Shown: piece by piece, positions 1 to 9,929 of the stretch
Numbering within the stretch: the stretch's first letter is position 1
Layout: each line of letters begins with the position of its first letter
NCBI GenBank assembly: GCA_025349905.2
Contig: MU624589.1
Location: 1 to 45,620, forward strand
DNA length: 45,620 nucleotides
Direction of reading: 5' to 3'
DNA from: Blastocladiella britannica
Taxonomy: Eukaryota > Blastocladiomycota > Blastocladiomycetes > Blastocladiales > Blastocladiaceae
Notes under the pieces: model-generated
Database searches by the model: none
What the model saw: only the letters and a program-made list of their open reading frames with translations
What the model was told of the DNA's origin: nothing
Program-made: the position numbers and the translations under genes

Positions 1-1109
1 CGCGGGAGATTTGGCCGGTCGGTCGATTTTGTCGTCGTTTTGTTGTTGGTTTGTTTGAGATTTTTGAAGTGCGGGGAAGGCTTTTGTTAGTAACGTTTAA
101 AACACAAGCACAATACAAAAATATAATGCACCGGAAATCAGGATCAGAGGCCGCCGATGCCAGGGAGCCCGTCGATGCGGTTCGGCCGCCTCCCATAGCA
201 CCAGTACCGCCGGGGGTCATCTGGGTGGCGTTGGTTGGGATCACCGCAATGGGCGAAGGAGGAGCGGGTGGAATGTGGTTCAGCTTGGAGGTGGACGACG
301 ACGCCGAAGAAGAGACGGAAGAAGACTTTTTACTTCCCCCAAGGCGCAAGTTCTTGAAGAGAGACAACACTTTGGTGGACTTGTCCTTTTCCTTTTCCTT
401 CTCTTTGTGCAATCCCGGTGGTGTCTGTTGTTGCTGCTGCTCTTATTCCTTTGATCAGTACGTGAAGAAGAAAGGTCATAGGGGCACATACATTGTCCTT
501 GAGAGGAGCAGCAGGAAATGAGGCAGAGACAGCCGCAGCCGCATCCCGTGCTCGGATCCAGTCGGCAATGGCAGTCCGGATCGGAAAGCATGGTACCAGC
601 GAGTCCGAGAGTCCCAGAGTGGTCCCACAGACGGGGCATCCTGGTGGAGATCCAGAGGTAGTGGCATCGTGGAACCACTGCACAATGGCGTCGCGCTCAA
701 ACAAATGGCCGCAGGTGGTGGTAGCGGTCGGGTCGCGCATCAGGTCGCCGGTCAGCGGGCAGACAAAGTGGTCCGGTGGTGGTGTAATGTGCAGTACTAA
801 TGAGGCGGTCGATCCGTGCGCTGTGCCAATGCCGCCGCCGCTCATGGGGCGGGTGCCAGGACCGGTATTACCATGACCAGTAGGAAGAGTGCCATGACCA
901 TTTGTGCCGTTTTTGGCATTGGCACTGGCCGATCGCGTGCGTGGGACCAGCGCAGCAGGGTTTGCCTCAGTGGTAGTGGTGGTGGCGTCAGTGCCCGGCT
1001 GAGTAGGCGGTGGTGGCGGTGGTGGTGACGAAGTGGCATGGTCGTCGCCAGTAGCATCTGTAATAGGCAATGCCGGGGCCGAGGTGCCGCGTCGGAGCAG
1101 CGACGCCAT
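1..1109 (-). CDS. U-box domain protein, probable E3 ubiquitin ligase (3' end beyond window)
   Basis: The start is the ATG at 1109-1107, opening MASLLRRGT. A disordered Pro/Thr/Ser-rich N-terminus of about 105 residues is followed by a U-box: DHFVCPLTGDLMRDP, then TTCGHLFERDAIVQWF and GCPVCGTTL. U-boxes are RING-like folds without zinc that bind E2 enzymes, so ubiquitin ligase activity is expected; the substrate is unknown. The reading frame seems to continue through an intron at about 437-491 (donor GTATGT, acceptor CAG or a CAG repeat next to it, phase 0). Exon 2 (436 to 132) encodes QQQQTPPGLHKEKEKEKDKS, then a Ser-rich stretch and SKLNHIPPAPPSP, with strong GC at third positions. A second intron at 81-131 has a textbook TACTAAC branch site before AAAG, and the frame is then open to base 1. 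The 5' coding end faces the divergent GPCR gene. If exon 1 were unspliced the protein would stop at 330; I think this less likely. Confidence 0.82.
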
Positions 1110-1247
1110 GAATTTAAAATTTCTTTTCTTTAGAAAATTATCTTGCCGAAGGACCACTGCGAGCGAAGGCCGTTTCCCTTTCGGGCAAGTCACACCCTCA
1201 CAAAGAACAACGACAAAATAAAAATAAAAATAAAGACGGCAACGACC

Positions 1248-4200
1248 ATGAGCTGGACTCGGTCTCTTTTACTAAGTATACTGGCTCTGGTCCTGGTCCT
1301 GGTTTGCAATAATAGCGTTGCCATTGCCGCCGACCCCCCACCACCATTGGGAACTCCGCAAAGGCTGCCCTTGCTGGTGCACCCGGGCGACGTGCTACTC
1401 CCACCGCCGCCCTCCCAGCAACTCCTCGACGATGGTCCCACCTCCAGCCCTCTTCTCGCGGCCATGATGGCCCGCCTGGCCAACGAGACGGTGCTGTACG
1501 ACATTGCTCCCATCCCGGGTGTGGTGCGCACCACCGCCGTCAATCCCACTCAGCTGCTGTCCTTGTCGCCCGACAGTGACCCGGTCTCGGTACTGCGTCT
1601 GGGCGTGCTCTTGCCCTTGAACCTGACCCTGTCGGCGTCAAAAAAGTTCGAGTACTGGCGTATGTTTTCAAGTGGCTCAGCGTACAATCCACATACTCAC
1701 GAATACCATTCACAATGAAAAAGTCTCGTTCTACGGCATGCAATTCGGCATGCTCCGCGCACTGCGCGACGGCCTGCTCAACGGCACCACCATCCGCGTC
1801 GTCGCTCCCAACACCTTTGACCTCTCCAACCCCACCGGCAAATCCGCCGCCGCCGCCCAGTTCCTGCTGCGCGCCCAGGTCCTCGGCGCCATTGGCGACG
1901 GCACGCCCGAGAAATCCATCATCCCCGCCGACCTGTTTGCCCTGGCTGGGATTCCCATGTGCTCTCCGCAACCCAGCGTGCCGCCCGTGGTCGGAGCAGC
2001 ACCATCATCATCTCCCCCTACCACCGCCTCCGCCTCCAGTAGCAATCTGACATCATCCGACGACTCAGCGAGCCTGGGCGTCTTTTACCGCCCCGTGCGC
2101 CATCTGGACCTCGACGTGGCAGCCTTACTGGCAGTCCTGACCCGGCAGCGCTGGCGCCGAATTGGGTTGGTGTACGACGAGTCCAAGGACGACATGGTAT
2201 ACTTGGCGCGTGCCTTGCTGCGCCTCGCCCCCTTGCGCGGGATCACGGTGATTACTCAGACCACCATTGCCGCGTCGATGCGCTGGACCGACGGCGAGGA
2301 GCGCGACTTGCTGGCCAAGTTTGCGGCGGTGCCCGTGGTGGTGTCGATGATGCTGACGTACGAGTCGTCGTACTTTATCAGCGCCCTCGACCGCAACAAA
2401 ATGCTGACCCCGAACCGCGCCGTCATCTCCATGATGGCACCGGCCATTGATCGCGGTGTACCCGTGGCCGCTGGGTGGCCCAAAAACTCACCGGGCGTCT
2501 CGGTCACCAAGCCAGCGGACGACGTTCTCATGGGTGGAAACTCGGGGCGACTCTCGTTTTACTTGGCGGACCAAATCTCGCGCCAAAATGTCAATATCTT
2601 GTTCATGTCGGCTAGCGCATCGCCGTTCCGCAACTGGACCTACGAATACGTCAAGTCGGTCCGTTTTTTCTATTTTTTACACTCTTTGTAAAATCGCATA
2701 CTCAAGCATGAAATAAATATAAAGATCAAGGACAAGTCGCTCAATTTCCCGGCCGACGTGCGGCCCAAAAACATGTCGTCGCTGCGATTCGACTTGCTGG
2801 ACGAGGCGATTGCCTGTGGATACACCCTCGTGTCGGGCCTCGACCGGTACCTGGCCCGCATGCGCACCAGTGGCAATGCCGTGTTCCAGGCGGGACCTTA
2901 CGCAAAACAGCTGCGCGGGCCTGGTGCCTTGTCGGCGCTGTCGCTGAGCGACTTTAACCGGTCGGCGCCCGGGTTCTGGCTGGACCAGGGCTCGGGGGAC
3001 TACATGCCGTTCGCCATGCGCATCTCGGTCGCGACATTTGCGGCCCCGACCTACAAGTTCCGCCCGCTGTGGGTGTACACTTCGTCGGGTAACTTACGGC
3101 CATGGACTCCGTCGGCCGAGGCGATCCCTGGGTCATCTTCGCCAATGGGCGCCGAGGCCAGCACCGCCGCCGCCGCCGTGCGCGAATCGTCGCCGTTCGA
3201 CCCGCCCGTGGTGGCGATCGGCAGCGTCAACGACACGCTCCCGCTGCTGGTGGTGAATCCGCAATTTGGCCAGTGGCTGGTCACGATGCTGCTAGTGTTG
3301 GCCGGACTCGGGGTGGCCGCGTCCATTGGAGCCGCCATCGCCGTCATGGCGCTCCGCCACCACGCACCCGTGCGCGCATCGACGCCGTTGGCGGGCGTCG
3401 TCGTGTGCACCGGGAGTTTACTCATGTGCTTGGTGCCGTTTACGCTGGTCGGCACTCCGTCCCCGTTCTTGTGCCATGCACGTGCGTGGCTGGTGCTCTT
3501 GGGTATGACCTTGGGGTATGCGGCCCTCCTGGCAAAAATGGTTTGTTCATTTCCTCTTTATTCATGCCTTGACTTGTACCTGACCACATATATTTTATGC
3601 AGTACCGCATTTACAAGGTCTTTCACACGCAAACCATCAACCACAAGGTCACCACCGCCACCGTGGTTCGGTGGACAGTGGGCGTGACGGCGCCGCAGGT
3701 ACTACTCCTGCTGCTGTACAGTGGGTACGGCCAGCCGCAGGAATTCGACATTGTGCTCGACGTGACGACCGTGTTTTTATCCTGCCGCCCTCATGACGGG
3801 TCCCACTGGATCCGGCTTGTAGCCATGGGGTACGACATGGGCCTAGCGGTAGCCGTGGGTGCGCTAGCGATCCGCACCCGCAACGTGTACCACATGTACA
3901 ACGAGTCGCAGCTGGTGGCGCTGGTGACCTACAACGACCTGGTGATTGTCTCGCTGCTGCTGTCGTTCACGTTTGCGCCTGGGTTCATGCCGCACTTGTT
4001 CCACGCGTACATGGCGGGGATGGTGTATCTCGGGATCTCCAAGCTGCTGGTGCTGCTCGGGCCCATGTTTGTGCGCACCTGGCAGATCGCACGCGCCAAG
4101 AAACAACGGCACCGTGCTGCTGCCGCTGCTGCTTCTGCTGCCGTGCGGCCCGATTACGACGACTACATGTTTACGGCGCCTGCTACTGGTGCTGATGCTG

Positions 4201-5270
4201 ATGGTGCTGTGGTGTCGGGGGTCGAATCGGCCGGGTCGTCGGCGCGGTCCATGCCGCTTCCGCGCCGCTGGTTCCAGTTTGGGTCGGCGCGTGGCGGCGA
4301 TCAGCAGCATCAGCAGCAACAACAGCATCAAGGCAACGGGGCTGCAGCAGCGGCATATGCCAAATCCCCACCGCGGACCGCGTCGCTTCAAGGCGCATCG
4401 GCCACTCGGCGCCACCCTCTTGCGGGCGGCGGAGGTGCTGTTGGCAGCAAGCCAGCAGCCCCGAATGGATTTTCGACCGCCGCTGCTCCTGCAGGCACTG
4501 GTGGGGCAGGTGGAGGCGGAAACGCCGGCCCGTCGCCCGATGCCACGCCGTCGATCGGAGTGGGACCGCGCACACTGCTGAGCATGTTTGCGACGCGGCG
4601 CGCGTCTGACGCGCACGGGTCGCTGTCGCAGCAGCTCGAGCGTATCATGGGTACCGCTGCGGGTGCATCACCACCAGGCCGCGAAGGCGATCTGACGTCG
4701 GCAGCTATGGCGGCCGCTGTCGGTGGCGGCGCTTCGTCGTCGGCGTCCGACGGGTACTTTGTCCCGCTTATGGGCGGGGGCGATTCATCCATGGCGGGTA
4801 CCAATCCACCGTACTCGTCCGAAGCAGCCGCAGGAGCCGCAATGGCTGCAGCTGCATCCGCGATGGCCGCGGCCATGATGACCACCGATGCCGGCGACGA
4901 CGAGGACGTGGTCTGGGCCCCCGTCCCCGCGTGCGTGCAGTACACGCGCGGGTGGCGGTCGACGTGGCTGGCCGAGCAGCTGTTTGGGTACAATGTGCAG
5001 TGGCGGCACGCGACCGTGGTGTTTGCGCGGTCCGACGGGTCGCTGCGCGTGCACTGGGGCCATCGGGTATTGGCGGCGGTCCGCGGGTCAGCGTACGCGT
5101 TTGCGGTACCAAGGCGCGATTTGAGGGCGGCCATGGGGCCTGGAGACGGGAACGAGGTCGAAGTTGTGGCCGGGACCGACGTCGACTGGAAGGTGGTTCT
5201 GTCGCTTGAAGGGCCGTTGGAAGTGGCCGAGGTGCTGCGGTTCCTTGGCGGCGGTGGCAATGCATTTTGA
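1248..5270 (+). CDS. Class C GPCR, GABA-B/metabotropic-receptor-like
   Basis: Four exons: 1248-1659, 1724-2658, 2725-3540 and 3603-5270, giving 1276 aa. Introns are 62-66 nt with donors GTATGT, GTCCGT and GTTTGT. Residues 1-28 form a signal peptide. Residues about 90-620 look like the periplasmic-binding-protein-like ligand domain of class C receptors, with segments such as FGMLRALRDG and RRIGLVYDESKDD. Seven membrane helices follow (about 632-657, 673-692, 701-721, 742-762, 791-812, 824-845, 853-878). The exon 3/4 junction rebuilds LLAKMYRIYKVF, matching the conserved end of helix 3 in GABA-B receptors; TYNDLVIV in helix 6 also fits. No cysteine-rich linker is evident, which again favours the GABA-B type. 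The tail of about 400 residues is rich in Ala, Gln, Gly and Ser, then ends in an ordered-looking domain (about 1165-1276). Ligand unknown; a surface sensor coupled to G proteins is inferred. Confidence 0.9.
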
Positions 5271-5336
5271 AGTTGTTTGGAAACCCGGTCACGCCTTGTG
5301 AGATTTTTTTCGCGTTTTTTCACATTCTCTTACGTT

Positions 5337-5379
5337 CTCGGCTCGACCTTATAAATCCAACCTCGGCTCGCCCTTATAA
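5337..5379 (+). promoter_or_regulatory. Duplicated TATA-containing element upstream of HGH1
   Basis: Two near-identical 18-base copies, CTCGGCTCGACCTTATAA (5337-5354) and CTCGGCTCGCCCTTATAA (5362-5379), differ at one base and repeat with a 25-base period. They end 61 bases before the HGH1 ATG and start 66 bases after the GPCR stop. A core promoter role is inferred from TATAA and position. Confidence 0.5.
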
Positions 5380-5440
5380 GACGACGCGACTTAGTACACT
5401 GGACTGGTCAACAAGTCAAATACAATAAAATAATAAAACA

Positions 5441-7116
5441 ATGACAGCAAGCGACGACGCCGCCAACCAAATCGACGAGCTGCTCGAGTTCCTCGTCCAC
5501 GACCAGGCGGCCATCCGCGGCATCGCCATGCAGCACGTGGCGGCGCTGACCGGCGGCGACACGGTTGGGCTGTTCAAGGACACGTCCACCGGCCGGCTGG
5601 CGCGCACGCTTGCGGCACTGGACGCGCGGCTGACCGACGAGCCCGAGGTCGCGCACCTGGCGCTCAAGACGATGGTGAATCTGACCACGGACCCGGCGGT
5701 TTTGCCGGCCCTCAACCAGCCCGAGTTCCTGCTCCGCATCATGTCGCACGTGCTGACGCCCGCGTCATTGCTGGCCGACATTGCGTGCATGCTGCTGTCC
5801 AACCTGTCGCGCGATGCTGGAGTCGCCACGACACTGCTGCGACTCGCGCCCGTGACCGTCATCAAGGCGCCGCCGATGGTCGTCAAGCCCGAGGCCGAGG
5901 TGCCCGCCGCCGACTTGCCCCGGATCCGGTTCGTGCGCAAGACCGTCGAGTCGATCTTGGCCATGCCCACCGCCATGGACCAGCTGGTCGAGGTGTTTGT
6001 GCGTGGAGTTGGAGTGGCCGCGGGTGCTGCCGCCGAGTCGGCCACCGCGGTCGGTGGGCAGTCGCGCTGGTACAACCAGCAGGCCGATTTCCATTTCTTG
6101 GCGTCGGTTTTTGCCAACGTCACGCAGCACACGGACGGCCGCGCGTTCTTCTTGTCGCCCATGGTCAAGCGGTACCCGGAGGCCAAGCCTGAGAATGTCG
6201 TTGTTGAGGATGAGCAGCCCGTCATTGAGTACGTTCTATGCTATTCTTATTATGTGTGTACTATGCTGACTTGGGGTTTTTTTTTTCTTAATGCAGAAAC
6301 AAAAACACGCGCACCACCACCAACAAAAGCAACAAGAAAAAGGGCGGCAAGAAGCCGACCGCCGGCAAAAAGATTGCAGCAGCTCAGGCTCAAGCACCAG
6401 CAGCAGCAGCACCAGCGCAACCCACGTCAGCCAACGACTCGGGCATGGGTCTGGCGTCCACGACCATGGTCCTGTCGGAATCGGACCCAACGTCAGCGTT
6501 GTCGAAAGTGCTGTGCTTCACGGACCACGAGGCCCTGATCCGTCGCGGCGGGATCGTGTCGCTGGCCAAGAACGTGACGTTTGATTTGCGCGCGCACCCG
6601 CAGTTCACGGACCCCAAGCACCCGAACTTCCTGCTGCACGCGCTGCTTACGTCGCTGGCGCCGGCCGACATGGCCGACCGGTTGTTGGAACGCGACCTGG
6701 ACGCGCTCGATACGGCCCCCGAGTGGATCTTAACACTGCCCAGTTACCATTTCGTGGAACCGTCGGCGGATTTACGCCGCCCGTTGCTGGAGGCGTTACT
6801 GGTGCTGGCGACGACTCGGGTCGGCCGTAACGCGTTGCGGGACGCAGGCGCGTACTTGATTGTGCGCGAGTCGCACTTGGTTGAAAAGGATATCGGGTGC
6901 CGGATCGTGGCCGAGCGGATCGTCGATCACTTGATGCGCGACGAGGAGTCGGCTGCCGCCGTGGCGCATGACGACGAGGCCATTGACGAGCTGGTGCAGC
7001 TGGCCGACAGCCGGCTGCGCGTCCACGACGAGGACTTTGAGGCCAAGCTCAAGGTCGAGAAGGAGATGGCCGAGGATGAGGAAGAGGACGAGATGGCGAT
7101 TGAAGAGATTTGCTGA
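5441..7116 (+). CDS. HGH1: HGH1 family protein (eEF2 folding co-chaperone)
   Basis: Two exons, 5441-6228 and 6297-7116, separated by a 68-nt intron (GTACGT...TGCAG, phase 2), give 535 aa. HGH1 proteins are armadillo/HEAT-type cytosolic factors that help TRiC/CCT and Hsp90 fold elongation factor 2. Family hallmarks are visible: the N-terminal repeat with ELLEFLVHDQAAIRGIAMQH, a central VVRR-like segment (EALIRRGGIVSLAKNVTFDL), and the C-terminal block RRPLLEALLVLATTRVGRNA followed by DHLMRDEE. The protein is longer than the roughly 390 residues usual for the family because of a Lys/Ala/Gln-rich low-complexity insert encoded at the start of exon 2 (6300-6440). The C-terminus is acidic. The start ATG lies just downstream of a duplicated TATA-like element. 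Confidence 0.93.
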
Positions 7117-7140
7117 TCCTTTTTAACACTGTATTTCATC

Positions 7141-9054
7141 ATGCTCCACTTGTACGATGTGATCGCCGAGCGCGTACTCGCGTTTGCGGCTGCACACACT
7201 ACCTGTGCCGACCACGCGCTGGCGTTACTTGCCGTACAGCCACGGCGTACCGGCGAGCTGCTGGCCGCGGTACTTTCGCGCAACTTTATCGAACTACAGC
7301 CAGCCCGCGTGTTGTCGTCGTCGTCCACGGATCAGTTACTGCAACTGCTCGATGTCTACCCATACTGGACGCTCATGACCCACCTCCGCCAGCTATTGAT
7401 GGAGGCTGCCGCACTGGGAAACGTGGCGGTGCTGGACGCGCTCCTGCGCCGATTCCCGCCTACAAACGACAATAAAGGGCTGACCATGACTTGGCACACG
7501 TTCCCCGGCACCGCAGCGGCCGCCTTTGGTCAGTTGGCCGTTTTGCAATGGCAGCACCGGGTTCTGGCACCGATCCTCGCTGCGTGTCCGTTGCCCGAGG
7601 ACAAAGAAGATGACGACGATAGCGACGATAGTGGCAGCGAGGATCAAGAAGAGGAGCCCGTCGCCAATCCCGATGACACTCCCGACCGGCGGCTGGGCAC
7701 CGAGCTCGCCGAATTCGCCAGCGGCGACAACCATCTCGCGATCATGCAATGGCTGAGCGCCACATACAGTCTCGCGCCGTGCATTTACACACCCGAGGCC
7801 ATCAAATATGGGCGAGTGGATGTCTTGGACTGGGTGAAGGCGCACCACGAGCTCCCGCCCGAGTCGGTGCTGATGGGCGCTGCTCGGGCGGGGAGCCTCG
7901 CAACGCTGATTTGGTGGATCCAACAGGATTGGGGGATCGACGACTCGGGCCGCTTGCACAATATGTGGAGCTCTGCGTTGTTAACGGCCGCCGTCAGTGT
8001 GACGGATGACAAGTCTTTTGCAGTCGTGGAGTGGCTCTGGGCACACCGGCCCGACCCCACCAACCCGTTTGTCATGTCATGGATCCAGTTTGTGAATTTG
8101 GTCGCCGGCGGATCGCATGGACCGTCGCGCGTGTGCGACTACTCGGCACGCGTCCTCGAGTGGCTATGGCAGCAGGCAATGGTCACGCGCCAGCTGCAGT
8201 TCAAGGACGACCTTGGCACACGCTTCAACCACCCTCCAAGTTGGTCGGAATTTGCGCGGCGGCTCTCCTACAATCACCTCACTGTCAAGCCCGATTTCTT
8301 CCCGTGGTGGTGGGAGAAATGCACCGAGCATGGATGGTCCCTCGAGTGGGTGTGGGACATTGCCACCATGTCGCCCATGCACAAGAGCACGCAAATCTTG
8401 GAATGGGCGTACGGGACCTGCGAGGACCGGCTGATTCTGGACGAGTCGGCGTTCCTGGAGCGCGCACTGGCCAACGGCACAACGCACATATTGACGTGGC
8501 TCTGGGCCCGCCGGGACGACATTTACCTCGACTTTGAGCACCAGCCCGTCGGGACGGGTCTGGTGGAGGCGGCCCGCGGGAACCACTTGTCGGCCCTGCA
8601 GTGGTGGCACCAGCGCATGGGCATTCCTGCCCCGGACATGGTTCCCATTCTGAAGGCGGCCACCGCCAACGATGCGGTTGATCTGATGGCGTGGTGGTAC
8701 CAAGCGATCTGGCGCCCGGCCGTTGTTTCTTCAAGCGCGACCGAGCTGGGTCTCACTCGTGATGTGGTCCTGGGCCTGTGGCAGTCAAGCCAATCGCCGG
8801 CTGCACTCGAGTTTTGGTGGCGGTTTGTGGAGGAGCAAGTGCCGGCGTCCGATCTCCCTGTCACCTGTTACGGTCCGCTTGGACATGCACTGGGCGACGG
8901 TTTGCTGCCGGTCGCGCAGTACTGGTGGGCGTACCATGGTAGCGTTCGGCGTATCGATAAATCGCGGATCACCATTGCCTCCTCGGGGCCTTATTTGTTT
9001 ATTGAGCCGAGTTTACTCGCTACTGCTCGCTCTTGGTGGGATCGCCAGCAGTAA
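7141..9054 (+). CDS. Trp-rich degenerate ankyrin-like repeat protein
   Basis: A single exon of 637 aa starts 24 bases after the HGH1 stop. The opening MLHLYDVIAERVLAFAAAHT matches in pattern the start of the protein at 33173-34849, so they are paralogs. The body is a solenoid of units of roughly 30-50 residues, each with a hydrophobic pair plus tryptophan: VLDWVKAHHE, VVEWLWAHRP, VLEWLWQQAM, ILTWLWARRD, ALQWWHQRMG, LMAWWYQAIW, ALEFWWRFVE. Consensus ankyrin residues are largely missing, so ankyrin-like is a structural guess. An acidic loop (about residues 157-175, EDDDDSDDSG) interrupts the array. No catalytic motif, signal peptide or membrane helix is seen. Protein binding is the probable role; the partner is unknown. 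Confidence 0.82.
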   Translation: MLHLYDVIAERVLAFAAAHTTCADHALALLAVQPRRTGELLAAVLSRNFIELQPARVLSSSSTDQLLQLLDVYPYWTLMTHLRQLLMEAAALGNVAVLDALLRRFPPTNDNKGLTMTWHTFPGTAAAAFGQLAVLQWQHRVLAPILAACPLPEDKEDDDDSDDSGSEDQEEEPVANPDDTPDRRLGTELAEFASGDNHLAIMQWLSATYSLAPCIYTPEAIKYGRVDVLDWVKAHHELPPESVLMGAARAGSLATLIWWIQQDWGIDDSGRLHNMWSSALLTAAVSVTDDKSFAVVEWLWAHRPDPTNPFVMSWIQFVNLVAGGSHGPSRVCDYSARVLEWLWQQAMVTRQLQFKDDLGTRFNHPPSWSEFARRLSYNHLTVKPDFFPWWWEKCTEHGWSLEWVWDIATMSPMHKSTQILEWAYGTCEDRLILDESAFLERALANGTTHILTWLWARRDDIYLDFEHQPVGTGLVEAARGNHLSALQWWHQRMGIPAPDMVPILKAATANDAVDLMAWWYQAIWRPAVVSSSATELGLTRDVVLGLWQSSQSPAALEFWWRFVEEQVPASDLPVTCYGPLGHALGDGLLPVAQYWWAYHGSVRRIDKSRITIASSGPYLFIEPSLLATARSWWDRQQ

Positions 9055-9117
9055 TTATATTTTTGTTGTTTTTTCGCTTTAAACTTTGGATCCGTTAATT
9101 TTTAGACGTTAAAAATA

Positions 9118-9758
9118 ATGTACTCGCGCAAATACAGTGTCCTCGTCCTGGCTCTCCTGGTGGCGCTGCTGTTGGTGTCGAGCTCACCGACCACCGTGGC
9201 CGCTGTCGTTGATCCGGTGGCAGGCTCTTCGGCTGCCGATCCGGCTGCAGGGTCTCCAGCTGCTGATCCGGCCGCGGCAGCTTCACCTTCTCCAACGCCG
9301 TCGTCGTCGTCGTCGTCGTCGTCATCGTCGACGGCTGCCACTACTGACGTTGCCACCGGCACTACTGTATCCTCTTCGTCCTCGTCTTCCTCATCGACGG
9401 TTTGTTTTGGATTCTTTTTGTATGAGGATCATAGAACTTATATACTTATATCACACAGTCCACGTCTACCACGACTGCTTCTTCGTCCTCCTCATCCTCT
9501 TCATCGGACTCGTCAAGTTCCAGCTCATCCAGTTCCACCAGCGCTACCAAGTCCACGACCAGTGGGAGTTCAACGAAGTCCACTTCCTCCACTGTTGCAT
9601 CAACCCAGCAATCGAGCTCCAGTTCCCGCGCTGCCATCACCACCGCCGTCGAGATTCTCCCGGCCACGGCGGGAAACGGCGGATCGCGCGTTCACGTGGA
9701 GGGATTGGCTGCGATCGCCGCTGCCGCAGTGGGTGGGGTGCTGTTTATGATCGTCTGA
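9118..9758 (+). CDS. Small Ser/Thr-rich secreted protein, probably GPI-anchored
   Basis: Two exons, 9118-9399 and 9459-9758, with a 59-nt intron (GTTTGT...CACAG, phase 0), give 193 aa. Residues 1-29 are a signal peptide with a long hydrophobic core (VLVLALLVALLLV). Next come three imperfect AADPAAG-type repeats, then a Ser/Thr mucin-like region with pure Ser runs of up to ten residues; exon 2 resumes in the same composition, which supports the splice. The C-terminus has small residues (TAGNGGS) followed by a hydrophobic tail ending GGVLFMIV at the stop, the layout of a GPI attachment signal. This suggests a heavily O-glycosylated wall or surface protein; no domain is recognised. It converges on the gene that ends at 9930, with 171 bases between stops. 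Confidence 0.75.
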
Positions 9759-9929
9759 GGGATCCTGTCAATCAAAAGACGGTGTGAGGAAAGATCTAGA
9801 GTAGAAAAATATATATAACCGATGACAAAAAGGAAGTGTATGTGGAAGCGACGATCTGTCGTCGGATTAACAGTAAACAGTCATGGTCGGGCAAAGGTAA
9901 AGAAGCCCAAACGGAAACAGAGAACAAGA

